From Euonymus europaeus (Eukaryota; Streptophyta; Magnoliopsida; Celastrales; Celastraceae): a DNA stretch of 64,000 nt. Below the pieces are notes generated by a model that ran no database searches, had not been told where the DNA came from, and saw only the letters and a program-made list of their open reading frames with translations. The stretch covers positions 31,588,501 to 31,652,500 of the forward strand of contig OY756957.1 in NCBI GenBank assembly GCA_963580455.1, in the 5' to 3' direction. Below are positions 25,319-39,614 of the stretch, piece by piece (position 1 is the first letter of the stretch; each line of letters opens with the position of its first letter). The position numbers and the translations under genes are program-made.

Positions 25319-25408
25319 GAATTCAGAACTCGGAGTTCTGAAATCAAAATCCAAAACTCCAGGATTGTAGAGCTCGAAAAATAGTGTGAAATCAAGCTAA
25401 AAATCACC
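25319..25408 (+). repeat. Truncated 90-bp monomer 2
   Basis: Same 83-bp deletion and hairpin as unit 1, 1,298 bp downstream with seven full monomers between (three 1-bp deletions). Preceded by GGTATGTG like unit 1, so these two are sister copies. Confidence 0.93.
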
Positions 25409-25489
25409 GAATTCAGAACTCGGAGTGAACGGATATTCATAAAACCGTTTACGTAAAGAAACCACATTTCGCGGCTAACTAGATGAAGC

Positions 25490-27800
25490 GAGACCTACTA
25501 GACACGATTATTGAAATCGAAAACCGAAACGCCAGGATTGTAGAGCTCGAAAAGCAGTGTGAAATCAAGCTAAAAATCACAGAATTCAGAACTCGGAGTC
25601 AACGGATATTCATAAAACCGTTTACGTAAAGAAACCACATTTCGCGACTAACTAGGTGAAACGAGACCTACTAGGCACGAGTTCTGAAATCAAAATCCGA
25701 AACGCCAGGATTGTAGAGCTCGAAAAGTAGTGTGAAATCAAGCTAAAAATCACCGAATTCAGAACTCGGAGTCAACGGATATTCATAAAACCGTTTACGT
25801 AAAGAAACCACATTTCGCGACTAACTAGGCGAAACGAGACCTACTAGCCACGAGTTCTGAAATCAAAATCCGAAATGCCAGGATTGTAGAGCTCGAGAAG
25901 CAGTGTGAAATCAAGCTAAAAATCACCGAATTCAGAACTCGGAGTCAACGGATATTCATAAAACCGTTTACGTAAAGAAACCACATTTCGCGGCTAACTA
26001 GGTGAAACGAGACCTACTAGGCACGAGTTCTGAAATCAAAATCCGAAACCCCAGGATTGTAGAGCTCGAAAAGTAGTGTGAAATCAAGCTAAAAATCACC
26101 GAATTCAGAACTCGGAGTCAACGGATATTCATAAAACCGTTTACGTAAAGAAACCACATTTCACGACTAACTAGGTGAAACAAGACCTACTAGCCACGAG
26201 TTCTGAAATCAAAATCCGAAATGCCAGGATTGTAGAGCTCAAAAGCAGTGTGAAATCAAGCTAAAAATCACAGAATTCATAACTCGGAGTCAACGGATAT
26301 TCATAAAACCGTTTACGTAAAGAAACCACATTTCGCGGCTAACTAGATGAAACGAGACCTACTAGACACGATTTTTGAAATCGAAAACCGAAACGCCAGG
26401 ATTGTAGAGCTCGAAAAGCAGTGTGAAATCAAGCTAAAAATCACAGAATTCAGAACTCGGAGTCAACGGATATTCATAAAACCGTTTACGTAAAGAAACC
26501 ACATTTCGCGACTAACTAGGTGAAACGAGACCTACTAGGCACGAGTTCTGAAATCAAAATCCGAAATGCCAGGATTGTAGAGCTCGAAAAGTAGTGTGAA
26601 ATCAAGCTAAAAATCACCGAATTCAGAACTCGGAGTCAACGGATATTCATAAAACCGTTTACGTAAAGAAACCACATTTCGCGACTAACTAGGCGAAACG
26701 AGACCTACTAGCCACGAGTTCTGAAATCAAAATCCGAAATGCCAGGATTGTAGAGCTCGAGAAGCAGTGTGAAATCAAGCTAAAAATCACCGAATTCAGA
26801 ACTCGGAGTCAACGGATATTCATAAAACCGTTTACGTAAAGAAACCACATTTCGCGGCTAACTAGGTGAAACGAGACCTACTAGGCACGAGTTCTGAAAT
26901 CAAAATCCGAAACCCCAGGATTGTAGAGCTCGAAAAGTAGTGTGAAATCAAGCTAAAAATCACCGAATTCAGAACTCGGAGTCAACGGATATTCATAAAA
27001 CCGTTTACGTAAAGAAACCACATTTCACGACTAACTAGGTGAAACAAGACCTACTAGCCACGAGTTCTGAAATCAAAATCCGAAATGCCAGGATTGTAGA
27101 GCTCAAAAGCAGTGTGAAATCAAGCTAAAAATCACAGAATTCATAACTCGGAGTCAACGGATATTCATAAAACCGTTTACGTAAAGAAACCACATTTCGC
27201 GGCTAACTAGATGAAACGAGACCTACTAGACACGATTTTTGAAATCGAAAACCGAAACGCCAGGATTGTAGAGCTCGAAAAGCAGTGTGAAATCAAGCTA
27301 AAAATCACAGAATTCAGAACTCGGAGTCAACGGATATTCATAAAACCGTTTACGTAAAGAAACCACATTTCGCGACTAACTAGGTGAAACGAGACCTACT
27401 AGGCACGAGTTCTGAAATCAAAATCCGAAACGCCAGGATTGTAGAGCTCGAAAAGTAGTGTGAAATCAAGCTAAAAATCACCGAATTCAGAACTCGGAGT
27501 CAACGGATATTCATAAAACCGTTTACGTAAAGAAACCACATTTCGCGACTAACTAGGCGAAACGAGACCTACTAGCCACGAGTTCTGAAATCAAAATCCG
27601 AAATGCCAGGATTGTAGAGCTCGAGAAGCAGTGTGAAATCAAGCTAAAAATCACCGAATTCAGAACTCGGAGTCAACGGATATTCATAAAACCGTTTACG
27701 TAAAGAAACCACATTTCACGACTAACTAGGTGAAACAAGACCTACTAGCCACGAGTTCTGAAATCAAAATCCGAAACGCCAGGATTGTAGAGCTCAAAAG
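25490..27800 (+). repeat. HOR domain K: 5-mer, 864-bp period, about 2.5 copies
   Basis: The GACACG marker monomer at 25,501, 26,365 and 27,229, and TTTCACGACTAAC at about 26,160 and 27,024, show offset 864 = 5 x 173 - 1. The missing base is in the CTCAAAAGCAG monomer. The order is GATTTTTG, GCGAC/AGGCACG, GCGACTAACTAGGCG, GCGGC/AGGCACG/AACCCCAG, CACGAC/AACAAG. The third copy skips the fourth monomer. Confidence 0.86.
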
Positions 27801-28519
27801 CAGTGTGAAATCAAGCTAAAAATCACAGAATTCATAACTCGGAGTCAACAGATATTCATAAAACCGTTTACGTAAAGAAACCACATTTCGCGGCTAACTA
27901 GATGAAATGAGACCTACTAGCCACGAGTTCTGAAATCGAAAACCGAAACGCCAGGATTGTAGAGCTCGAAAAGCAGTGTGAAATCAAGCTAAAAATCACA
28001 GAATTCATAACTCGGAGTCAACGGATATTCATAAAACCGTTTACGTAAAGAAACCACATTTCGCGGCTAACTAGATGAAACGAGACCTACCAGCCACGAG
28101 TTCTGAAATCGAAAACCGAAACGCCAGGATTGTAGAGCTCGAAAAGCAGTGTGAAATCAAGCTAAAAATCACAGAATTCATAACTCGGAGTCAACGGATA
28201 TTCATAAAACCGTTTACGTAAAGAAACCACATTTCGCGGCTAACTAGATAAAACGAGACCTACTAGACACGATTTTTGAAATCGAAAACCGAAATGCCAG
28301 GATTGTAGAGCTCAAAAAGCATTGTGAAATCAAGCTAAAAATCACAGAATTCAGAACTCGGAGTCAACGGATATTCATAAAACCGTTTACGTAAAGAAAC
28401 CACATTTCGCGGCTAACTAGGTGAAACGAGACCTACTTGCCACGAGTTCTGAAATTAAAATCCGAAATGCCAGGATTGTAGAGCTCGAAAAGGTGTGTGA
28501 AATCAAGCTAAAAATTACC

Positions 28520-28609
28520 GAATTCAGAACTCGGAGTTCTGAAATCAAAATCCGAAACTCCAGGATTGTAGAGCTCGAAAAATAGTGTGAAATCAAGCTA
28601 AAAATCACC
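28520..28609 (+). repeat. Truncated 90-bp monomer 3
   Basis: Same junction. It lies 3,201 bp after unit 2, with 18 full monomers between; the three missing bases come from three CTCAAAAGCAG monomers (near 26,240, 27,105 and 27,795). The preceding variant is now GGTGTGTG. Confidence 0.93.
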
Positions 28610-30165
28610 GAATTCAGAACTCGGAGTGAACGGATATTCATAAAACCGTTTACGTAAAGAAACCACATTTCGCGGCTAACTAGATGAAACGAGACCTACT
28701 AGACACGATTTTTGAAATCGAAAACCGAAATGCCAGGATTGTAGAGCTCGAAAAGCAGTGTGAAATCAAGCTAAAAATCACAGAATTCAGAACTCGCAGT
28801 CAACGGATATTCATAAAACCGTTTACGTAAAGAAACCACATTTCGCGACTAACTAGGTGAAACGAGACCTACTAGGCACGAGTTCTGAAATCAAAATCCG
28901 AAACGCCAGGATTGTAGAGCTCGAAAAGTAGTGTGAAATCAAGCTAAAAATCACCGAATTCAGAACTCGGAGTCAACGGATATTCATAAAACCGTTTACG
29001 TAAAGAAACCACATTTCGCGACTAACTAGGCGAAACGAGACCTACTAGCCACGAGTTCTGAAATCAAAATCCGAAATGCCAGGATTGTAGAGCTCGAGAA
29101 GCAGTGTGAAATCAAGCTAAAAATCACCGAATTCAGAACTCGGAGTCAACGGATATTCATAAAACCGTTTACGTAAAGAAACCACATTTCGCGGCTAACT
29201 AGGTGAAACGAGACCTACTAGGCACGAGTTCTGAAATCAAAATCCGAAACGCCAGGATTGTAGAGCTCGAAAAGTAGTGTGAAATCAAGCTAAAAATCAC
29301 CGAATTCAGAACTCGGAGTCAACGGATATTCATAAAACCGTTTACGTAAAGAAACCACATTTCGCGACTAACTAGGTGAAACAAGACCTACTAGCCACGA
29401 GTTCTGAAATCAAAATCCGAAACGCCAGGATTGTAGAGCTCAAAAGCAGTGTGAAATCAAGCTAAAAATCACAGAATTCATAACTCGGAGTCAACGGATA
29501 TTCATAAAACCGTTTACGTAAAGAAACCACATTTCGCGGCTAACTAGATGAAATGAGACCTACTAGCCACGAGTTCTGAAATCGAAAACCGAAACGCCAG
29601 GATTGTAGAGCTCGAAAAGCAGTGTGAAATCAAGCTAAAAATCACAGAATTCATAACTCGGAGTCAACGGATATTCATAAAACCGTTTACCTAAAGAAAC
29701 CACATTTCGCGGCTAACTAGATGAAACGAGACCTACCAGCCACGAGTTCTGAAATCGAAAACCGAAACGCCAGGATTGTAGAGCTCGAAAAGCAGTGTGA
29801 AATCAAGCTAAAAATCACAGAATTCATAACTCGGAGTCAACGGATATTCATAAAACCGTTTACGTAAAGAAACCACATTTCGCGGCTAACTAGATAAAAC
29901 GAGACCTACTAGACACGATTTTTGAAATCGAAAACCGAAACGCCAGGATTGTAGAGCTCAAAAAGCAGTGTGAAATCAAGCTAAAAATCACAGAATTCAG
30001 AACTCGGAGTCAACGGATATTCATAAAACCGTTTACGTAAAGAAACCACATTTCGCGGCTAACTAGGTGAAACGAGACCTACTTGCCACGAGTTCTGAAA
30101 TTAAAATCCTAAATGCCAGGATTGTAGAGCTCGAAAAGGTGTGTGAAATCAAGCTAAAAATTACC

Positions 30166-30255
30166 GAATTCAGAACTCGGAGTTCTGAAATCAAAATCCG
30201 AAACTCCAGGATTGTAGAGCTCGAAAAATAGTGTGAAATCAAGCTAAAAATCACC
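30166..30255 (+). repeat. Truncated 90-bp monomer 4
   Basis: Same junction, 1,646 bp after unit 3 with nine full monomers between. The preceding monomer has TCCTAAATGCC, a private change. Confidence 0.93.
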
Positions 30256-32330
30256 GAATTCAGAACTCGGAGTGAACGGATATTCATAAAACCGTTTACG
30301 TAAAGAAACCACATTTCGCGGCTAACTAGATGAAACGAGACCTACTAGACACGATTTTTGAAATCGAAAACCGAAACGCCAGGATTGTAGAGCTCGAAAA
30401 GCAGTGTGAAATCAAGCTAAAAATCACAGAATTCAGAACTCGCAGTCAACGGATATTCATAAAACCGTTTACGTAAAGAAACCACATTTCGCGACTAACT
30501 AGGTGAAACTAGACCTACTAGGCACGAGTTCTGAAATCAAAATCCGAAACGCCAGGATTGTAGAGCTCGAAAAGTAGTGTGAAATCAAGCTAAAAATCAC
30601 AGAATTCAGAACTCGGAGTCAACGGATATTCATAAAACCGTTTACGTAAAGAAACCACATTTCGCGACTAACTAGGCGAAACGAGACCTACTAGCCACGA
30701 GTTCTGAAATCAAAATCCGAAATGCCAGGATTGTAGAGCTCGAGAAGCAGTGTGAAATCAAGCTAAAAATCACCGAATTCAGAACTCGGAGTCAACGGAT
30801 ATTCATAAAACCGTTTACGTAAAGAAACCACATTTCGCGGCTAACTAGGTGAAACGAGACCTACTAGGCACGAGTTCTGAAATCAAAATCCGAAATGCCA
30901 GGATTGTAGAGCTCGAAAAGTAGTGTGAAATCAAGCTAAAAATCACCGAATTCAGAACTCGGAGTCAACGGATATTCATAAAACCGTTTACGTAAAGAAA
31001 CCACATTTCGCGACTAACTAGGTGAAACAAGACCTACTAGCCACGAGTTCTGAAATCAAAATCCGAAACGCCAGGATTGTAGAGCTCAAAAGCAGTGTGA
31101 AATCAAGCTAAAAATCACAGAATTCATAACTCGGAGTCAACGGATATTCATAAAACCGTTTACGTAAAGAAACCACATTTCGCGGCTAACTAGATGAAAT
31201 GAGACCTACTAGCCACGAGTTCTGAAATCGAAAACCGAAACGCCAGGATTGTAGAGCTCGAAAAGCAGTGTGTAATCAAGCTAAAAATCACAGAATTCAT
31301 AACTCGGAGTCAACGGATATTCATAAAACCGTTTACGTAAAGAAACCACATTTCGCGGCTAACTAGATGAAACGAGACCTACCAGCCACGAGTTCTGAAA
31401 TCGAAAACTGAAACGCCAGGATTGTAGAGCTCGAAAAGCAGTGTGAAATCAAGCTAAAAATCACCGAATTCAGAACTCGGAGTCAACGGATATTCATAAA
31501 ACCGTTTACGTAAAGAAACCACATTTCGCGACTAACTAGGCGAAACGAGACCTACTAGCCACGAGTTCTGAAATCAAAATCCGAAATGCCAGGATTGTAG
31601 AGCTCGAGAAGCAGTGTGAAATCAAGCTAAAAATCACCGAATTCAGAACTCGGAGTCAACGGATATTCATAAAACCGTTTACATAAAGAAACCACATTTC
31701 GCGGCTAACTAGATGAAATGAGACCTACTTGCCACGAGTTCTGAAATTGAAAACCGAAACGCCAGGATTGTAGAGCTCGAAAAGCAGTGTGAAATCAAGC
31801 TAAAAATCACAGAATTCATAACTCGGAGTCAACGGATATTCGTAAAACCGTTTACGTAAAGAAACCACATTTCGCGGCTAACTAGATGAAACGAGACCTA
31901 CCAGCCACGAGTTCTGAAATCGAAAACCGAAACGCCAGGATTGTAGAGCTCGAAAAGCAGTGTGAAATCAAGCTAAAAATCACAGAATTCATAACTCGGA
32001 GTCAACGGATATTCATAAAACCGTTTACGTAAAGAAACCACATTTCGCGGCTAACTAGATAAAACGAGACCTACTAGACACGATTTTTGAAATCGAAAAC
32101 CGAAACGCCAGGATTGTAGAGCTCAAAAAGCAGTGTGAAATCAAGCTAAAAATCACAGAATTCAGAACTCGGAGTCAACGGATATTCATAAAACCGTTTA
32201 CGTAAAGAAACCACATTTCGCGGCTAACTAGGTGAAACGAGACCTACTTGCCACGAGTTCTGAAATTAAAATCCGAAATGCCAGGATTGTAGAGCTCGAA
32301 AAGGTGTGTGAAATCAAGCTAAAAATTACC

Positions 32331-32420
32331 GAATTCAGAACTCGGAGTTCTGAAATCAAAATCCGAAACTCCAGGATTGTAGAGCTCGAAAAATAGTGTG
32401 AAATCAAGCTAAAAATCACC
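32331..32420 (+). repeat. Truncated 90-bp monomer 5
   Basis: Same junction, 2,165 bp after unit 4 with twelve full monomers between, the longest unit in the 28-42 kb series. The next monomer has ACCGAGACGCC. Confidence 0.93.
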
Positions 32421-34322
32421 GAATTCAGAACTCGGAGTGAACGGATATTCATAAAACCGTTTACGTAAAGAAACCACATTTCGCGGCTAACTAGATGAAA
32501 CGAGACCTACTAGACACGATTTTTGAAATCGAAAACCGAGACGCCAGGATTGTAGAGCTCGAAAAGCAGTGTGAAATCAAGCTAAAAATCACAGAATTCA
32601 GAACTCGCAGTCAACGGATATTCATAAAACCGTTTACGTAAAGAAACCACATTTCGCGACTAACTAGGCGAAACGAGACCTACTAGCCACGAGTTCTGAA
32701 ATCAAAATCCGAAATGCCAGGATTGTAGAGCTCGAGAAGCAGTGTGAAATCAAGCTAAAAATCACCGAATTCAGAACTCGGAGTCAACGGATATTCATAA
32801 AACCGTTTACGTAAAGAAACCACATTTCGCGGCTAACTAGGTGAAACGAGACCTACTAGGCACGAGTTCTGAAATCAAAATCCGAAACGCCAGGATTGTA
32901 GAGCTCGAAAAGTAGTGTGAAATCAAGCTAAAAATCACCGAATTCAGAACTCGGAGTCAACGGATATTCATAAAACCGTTTACGTAAAGAAACCACATTT
33001 CGCGACTAACTAGGTGAAACAAGACCTACTAGCCACGAGTTCTGAAATCAAAATCCGAAACGCCAGGATTGTAGAGCTCAAAAGCAGTGTGAAATCAAGC
33101 TAAAAATCACAGAATTCATAACTCGGAGTCAACGGATATTCATAAAACCGTTTACGTAAAGAAACCACATTTCGCGGCTAACTAGATGAAATGAGACCTA
33201 CTAGCCACGAGTTCTGAAATCGAAAACCGAAACGCCAGGATTGTAGAGCTCGAAAAGCAGTGTGTAATCAAGCTAAAAATCACAGAATTCATAACTCGGA
33301 GTCAACGGATATTCATAAAACCGTTTACGTAAAGAAACCACATTTCGCGGCTAACTAGATGAAACGAGACCTACCAGCCACGAGTTCTGAAATCGAAAAC
33401 CGAAACGCCAGGATTGTAGAGCTCGAAAAGCAGTGTGAAATCAAGCTAAAAATCACCGAATTCAGAACTCGGAGTCAACGGATATTCATAAAACCGTTTA
33501 CGTAAAGAAACCACATTTCGCGACTAACTAGGCGAAACGAGACCTACTAGCCACGAGTTCTGAAATCAAAATCCGAAATGCCAGGATTGTAGAGCTCGAG
33601 AAGCAGTGTGAAATCAAGCTAAAAATCACCGAATTCAGAACTCGGAGTCAACGGATATTCATAAAACCGTTTACGTAAAGAAACCACATTTCGCGGCTAA
33701 CTAGATGAAATGAGACCTACTTGCCACGAGTTCTGAAATTGAAAACCGAAACGCCAGGATTGTAGAGCTCGAAAAGCAGTGTGAAATCAAGCTAAAAATC
33801 ACAGAATTCATAACTCGGAGTCAACGGATATTCGTAAAACCGTTTACGTAAAGAAACCACATTTCGCGGCTAACTAGATGAAACGAGACCTACCAGCCAC
33901 GAGTTCTGAAATCGAAAACCGAAACGCCAGGATTGTAGAGCTCGAAAAGCAGTGTGAAATCAAGCTAAAAATCACAGAATTCATAACTCGGAGTCAACGG
34001 ATATTCATAAAACCGTTTACGTAAAGAAACCACATTTCGCGGCTAACTAGATAAAACGAGACCTACTAGACACGATTTTTGAAATCGAAAACCGAAACGC
34101 CAGGATTGTAGAGCTCAAAAAGCAGTGTGAAATCAAGCTAAAAATCACAGAATTCAGAACTCGGAGTCAACGGATATTCATAAAACCGTTTACGTAAAGA
34201 AACCACATTTCGCGGCTAACTAGGTGAAACGAGACCTACTTGCCACGAGTTCTGAAATTAAAATCCGAAATGCCAGGATTGTAGAGCTCGAAAAGGTGTG
34301 TGAAATCAAGCTAAAAATTACC

Positions 34323-34412
34323 GAATTCAGAACTCGGAGTTCTGAAATCAAAATCCGAAACTCCAGGATTGTAGAGCTCGAAAAATAGTGTGAAATCAAG
34401 CTAAAAATCACC
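34323..34412 (+). repeat. Truncated 90-bp monomer 6
   Basis: Same junction, 1,992 bp after unit 5 with eleven full monomers between. The next monomer shares the private ACCGAGACGCC change with that after unit 5, showing that the whole 1,992-bp unit was duplicated. Confidence 0.93.
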
Positions 34413-35795
34413 GAATTCAGAACTCGGAGTGAACGGATATTCATAAAACCGTTTACGTAAAGAAACCACATTTCGCGGCTAACTAGATGAAACGAGACCT
34501 ACTAGACACGATTTTTGAAATCGAAAACCGAGACGCCAGGATTGTAGAGCTCGAAAAGCAGTGTGAAATCAAGCTAAAAATCACAGAATTCAGAACTCGC
34601 AGTCAACGGATATTCATAAAACCGTTTACGTAAAGAAACCACATTTCGCGACTAACTAGGCGAAACGAGACCTACTAGCCACGAGTTATGAAATCAAAAT
34701 CCGAAATGCCAGGATTGTAGAGCTCGAGAAGCAGTGTGAAATCAAGCTAAAAATCACCGAATTCAGAACTCGGAGTCAACGGATATTCATAAAACCGTTT
34801 ACGTAAAGAAACCACGTTTCGCGGCTAACTAGGTGAAACGAGACCTACTAGGCACGAGTTCTGAAATCAAAATCCGAAACGCCAGGATTGTAGAGCTCGA
34901 AAAGTAGTGTGAAATCAAGCTAAAAATCACCGAATTCAGAACTCGGAGTCAACGGATATTCATAAAACCGTTTACGTAAAGAAACCACATTTCGCGACTA
35001 ACTAGGTGAAACAAGACCTACTAACCACGAGTTCTGAAATCAAAATCCGAAACGCCAGGATTGTAGAGCTCAAAAGCAGTGTGAAATCAAGCTAAAAATC
35101 ACAGAATTCATAACTCGGAGTCAACGGATATTCATAAAACCGTTTACGTAAAGAAACCACATTTCGCGGCTAACTAGATGAAATGAGACCTACTAGCCAC
35201 GAGTTCTGAAATCGAAAACCGAAACGCCAGGATTGTAGAGCTCGAAAAGCAGTGTGAAATCAAGCTAAAAATCACAGAATTCATAACTCGGAGTCAACGG
35301 ATATTCATAAAACCGTTTACGTAAAGAAACCACATTTCGCGGCTAACTAGATGAAACGAGACCTACCAGCCACGAGTTCTGAAATCGAAAACCGAAACGC
35401 CAGGATTGTAGAGCTCGAAAAGCAGTGTGAAATCAAGCTAAAAATCACAGAATTCATAACTCGGAGTCAACGGATATTCATAAAACCGTTTACGTAAAGA
35501 AACCACATTTCGCGGCTAACTAGATAAAACGAGACCTACTAGACACGATTTTTGAAATCGAAAACCGAAACGCCAGGATTGTAGAGCTCAAAAAGCAGTG
35601 TGAAATCAAGCTAAAAATCACAGAATTCAGAACTCGGAGTCAACGGATATTCATAAAACCGTTTACGTAAAGAAACCACATTTCGCGGCTAACTAGGTGA
35701 AACGAGACCTACTTGCCACGAGTTCTGAAATTAAAATCCGAAATGCCAGGATTGTAGAGCTCGAAAAGGTGTGTGAAATCAAGCTAAAAATTACC

Positions 35796-35885
35796 GAATT
35801 CAGAACTCGGAGTTCTGAAATCAAAATCCGAAACTCCAAGATTGTAGAGCTCGAAAAATAGTGTGAAATCAAGCTAAAAATCACC
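35796..35885 (+). repeat. Truncated 90-bp monomer 7
   Basis: Same junction, 1,473 bp after unit 6 with eight full monomers between. Unlike units 1-6 it is followed by GAGTCAACGG, the ordinary form, which suggests a recombination break just downstream. Confidence 0.93.
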
Positions 35886-36922
35886 GAATTCAGAACTCGG
35901 AGTCAACGGATATTCATAAAACCGTTTACGTAAAGAAACCACATTTCGCGACTAACTAGGTGAAACAAGACCTACTGGCCACGAGTTCTGAAATCAAAAT
36001 CCGAAACGCCAGGATTGTATAGCTCGAAAAGTAGTGTGAAATCAAGCTAAAAATCACCGAATTCAGAACTCGGAATCAACGGATATTCATAAAACCGTTT
36101 ACGTAAAGAAACCACATTTCGCGACTAACTAGGTGAAACAAGACCTACTAGCCACGAGTTCTGAAATCAAAATCCGAAACGCCAGGATTGTAGAGCTCAA
36201 AAGCAGTGTGAAATCAAGCTAAAAATCACAGAATTCATAACTCGGAGTCAACGGATATTCATAAAACCGTTTACGTAAAGAAACCACATTTCGCGGCTAA
36301 CTAGATGAAATGAGACCTACTAGCCACGAGTTCTGAAATCGAAAACCGAAATGCCAGGATTGTAGAGCTCGAAAAGCAGTGTGAAATCAAGCTAAAAATC
36401 ACAGAATTCATAACTCGGAGTCAACGGATATTCATAAAACCGTTTACGTAAAGAAACCACATTTCGCGGCTAACTAGATGAAACGAGACCTACCAGCCAC
36501 GAGTTCTGAAATCGAAAACCGAAACGCCAGGATTGTAGAGCTCGAAAAGCAGTGTGAAATCAATCTAAAAATCACAGAATTCATAACTCGGAGTCTACGG
36601 ATATTCATAAAACCGTTTACGTAAAGAAACCACATTTCGCAGCTAACTAGATAAAACGAGATCTACTAGACACGATTTTTGAAATCGAAAACCGAAACGC
36701 CAGGATTGTAGAGCTCAAAAAGCAGTGTGAAATCAAGCTAAAAATCACAGAATTCAGAACTCGGAGTCAACGGATATTCATAAAACCGTTTACGTAAAGA
36801 AACCACATTTCGCGGCTAACTAGGTGAAACGAGACCTACTTGCCACGAGTTCTGAAATTAAAATCCGAAATGCCAGGATTGTAGAGCTCGAAAAGGTGTG
36901 TGAAATCAAGCTAAAAATTACC

Positions 36923-37012
36923 GAATTAAGAACTCGGAGTTCTGAAATCAAAATCCGAAACTCCAGGATTGTAGAGCTCGAAAAATAGTGTGAAATCAAG
37001 CTAAAAATCACC
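36923..37012 (+). repeat. Truncated 90-bp monomer 8
   Basis: Same junction, 1,127 bp after unit 7 with six full monomers between. It begins GAATTAAG, so the EcoRI-adjacent arm has one mismatch (C to A) in the hairpin. Confidence 0.93.
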
Positions 37013-38223
37013 GAATTCAGAACTCGGAGTGAACGGATATTCATAAAACCGTTTACGTAAAGAAACCACATTTCGCGGCTAACTAGATGAAACGAGACCT
37101 ACTAGACACGATTTTTGAAATCGAAAACCGAAACGCCAGGATTGTAGAGCTCGAAAAGCAGTGTGAAATCAAGCTAAAAATCACAGAATTCAGAACTCGC
37201 AGTCAACGGATATTCATAAAACCGTTTACGTAAAGAAACCACATTTCGCGACTAACTAGGTGAAACGAGACCTACTAGGCACGAGTTCTGAAATCAAAAT
37301 CCGAAACGCCAGGATTGTAGAGCTCGAAAAGTAGTGTGAAATCAAGCTAAAAATCACCGAATTCAGAACTCGGAGTCAACGGATATTCATAAAACCGTTT
37401 ACGTAAAGAAACCACATTTCGCGACTAACTAGGCGAAACGAGACCTACTAGCCACGAGTTCTGAAATCAAAATCCGAAATGCCAGGATTGTAGAGCTCGA
37501 GAAGCAGTGTGAAATCAAGCTAAAAATCACCGAATTCAGAACTCGGAGTCAACGGATATTCATAAAACCGTTTACGTAAAGAAACCACATTTCGCGGCTA
37601 ACTAGATGAAACGAGACCTACTAGCCACGAGTTCTGAAATCGAAAACCGAAACGCCAGGATTGTAGAGCTCGAAAAGCAGTGTGAAATCCAGCTAAAAAT
37701 CACAGAATTCATAACTCGGAGTCAACGGATATTCATAAAACCGTTTACGTAAAGAAACCACATTTCGCGGCTAACTAGATGAAACGAGACCTACCAGCCA
37801 CGAGTTCTGAAATCGAAAACCGAAACGCCAGGATTGTAGAGCTCGAAAAGCAGTGTGAAATCAATCTAAAAATCACAGAATTCATAACTCGGAGTCTACG
37901 GATATTCATAAAACCGTTTACGTAAAGAAACCACATTTCGCAGCTAACTAGATAAAACGAGATCTACTAGACACGATTTTTGAAATCGAAAACCGAAACG
38001 CCAGGATTGTAGAGCTCAAAAAGCAGTGTGAAATCAAGCTAAAAATCACAGAATTCAGAACTCGGAGTCAACGGATATTCATAAAACCGTTTACGTAAAG
38101 AAACCACATTTCGCGGCTAACTAGGTGAAACGAGACCTACTTGCCACGAGTTCTGAAATTAAAATCCGAAATGCCAGGATTGTAGAGCTCGAAAAGGTGT
38201 GTGAAATCAAGCTAAAAATTACC

Positions 38224-38313
38224 GAATTAAGAACTCGGAGTTCTGAAATCAAAATCCGAAACTCCAGGATTGTAGAGCTCGAAAAATAGTGTGAAATCAA
38301 GCTAAAAATCACC
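38224..38313 (+). repeat. Truncated 90-bp monomer 9
   Basis: Same junction and the same GAATTAAG change as unit 8, exactly 1,301 bp downstream (90 + 7 x 173). The two units are direct duplicates. Confidence 0.93.
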
Positions 38314-39524
38314 GAATTCAGAACTCGGAGTGAACGGATATTCATAAAACCGTTTACGTAAAGAAACCACATTTCGCGGCTAACTAGATGAAACGAGACC
38401 TACTAGACACGATTTTTGAAATCGAAAACCGAAACGCCAGGATTGTAGAGCTCGAAAAGCAGTGTGAAATCAAGCTAAAAATCACAGAATTCAGAACTCG
38501 CAGTCAACGGATATTCATAAAACCGTTTACGTAAAGAAACCACATTTCGCGACTAACTAGGTGAAACGAGACCTACTAGGCACGAGTTCTGAAATCAAAA
38601 TCCGAAACGCCAGGATTGTAGAGCTCGAAAAGTAGTGTGAAATCAAGCTAAAAATCACCGAATTCAGAACTCGGAGTCAACGGATATTCATAAAACCGTT
38701 TACGTAAAGAAACCACATTTCGCGACTAACTAGGCGAAACGAGACCTACTAGCCACGAGTTCTGAAATCAAAATCCGAAATGCCAGGATTGTAGAGCTCG
38801 AGAAGCAGTGTGAAATCAAGCTAAAAATCACCGAATTCAGAACTCGGAGTCAACGGATATTCATAAAACCGTTTACGTAAAGAAACCACATTTCGCGGCT
38901 AACTAGATGAAACGAGACCTACTAGCCACGAGTTCTGAAATCGAAAACCGAAACGCCAGGATTGTAGAGCTCGAAAAGCAGTGTGAAATCCAGCTAAAAA
39001 TCACAGAATTCATAACTCGGAGTCAACGGATATTCATAAAACCGTTTACGTAAAGAAACCACATTTCGCGGCTAACTAGATGAAACGAGACCTACCAGCC
39101 ACGAGTTCTGAAATCGAAAACCGAAACGCCAGGATTGTAGAGCTCGAAAAGCAGTGTGAAATCAAGCTAAAAATCACAGAATTCATAACTCGGAGTCAAC
39201 GGATATTCATAAAACCGTTTACGTAAAGAAACCACATTTCGCGGCTAACTGGATAAAACGAGACCTACTAGACACGATTTTTGAAATCGAAAACCGAAAC
39301 GCCAGGATTGTAGAGCTCAAAAAGCAGTGTGAAATCAAGCTAAAAATCACAGAATTCAGAACTCGGAGTCAACGGATATTCATAAAACCGTTTACGTAAA
39401 GAAACCACATTTCGCGGCTAACTAGGTGAAACGAGACCTACTTGCCACGAGTTCTGAAATTAAAATCCGAAACGCCAGGATTGTAGAGCTCGAAAAGGAG
39501 TGTGAAATCAAGCTAAAAATCACC

Positions 39525-39614
39525 GAATTCAGAACTCGGAGTTCTGAAATCAAAATCCGAAACGCCAGGATTGTAGAGCTCGAGAAGCAGTGTGAAATCA
39601 AGCTAAAAATCACA
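39525..39614 (+). repeat. Truncated 90-bp monomer 10 (second lineage)
   Basis: Same 83-bp junction but different surroundings: preceded by GGAGTGTGAAATC and ATCACCGAATTC, followed by GAGAAGCAG and GAGTCAACGG. It lies 1,301 bp after unit 9. Open frames across it on both strands are not genes. Confidence 0.93.

Larger units (their letters stand above)
22930..25485 (+). repeat. Segmental duplication inside the array (1,643-bp and 1,298-bp offsets)
   Basis: AAATGGCCAG at 22,931 and 24,574 are 1,643 bp apart, equal to 9 x 173 + 90 - 4. The four lost bases are visible: TCCGAACTCC, AATCACGAATTC and two palindrome-region deletions (ACATAAGAAACC, ACGTAAGAAACC). Within this, the truncated units at 24,021 and 25,319 are 1,298 bp apart. 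About 500 bp starting at each AAATGGCCAG marker is nearly identical, implying a recent copy. Confidence 0.82.
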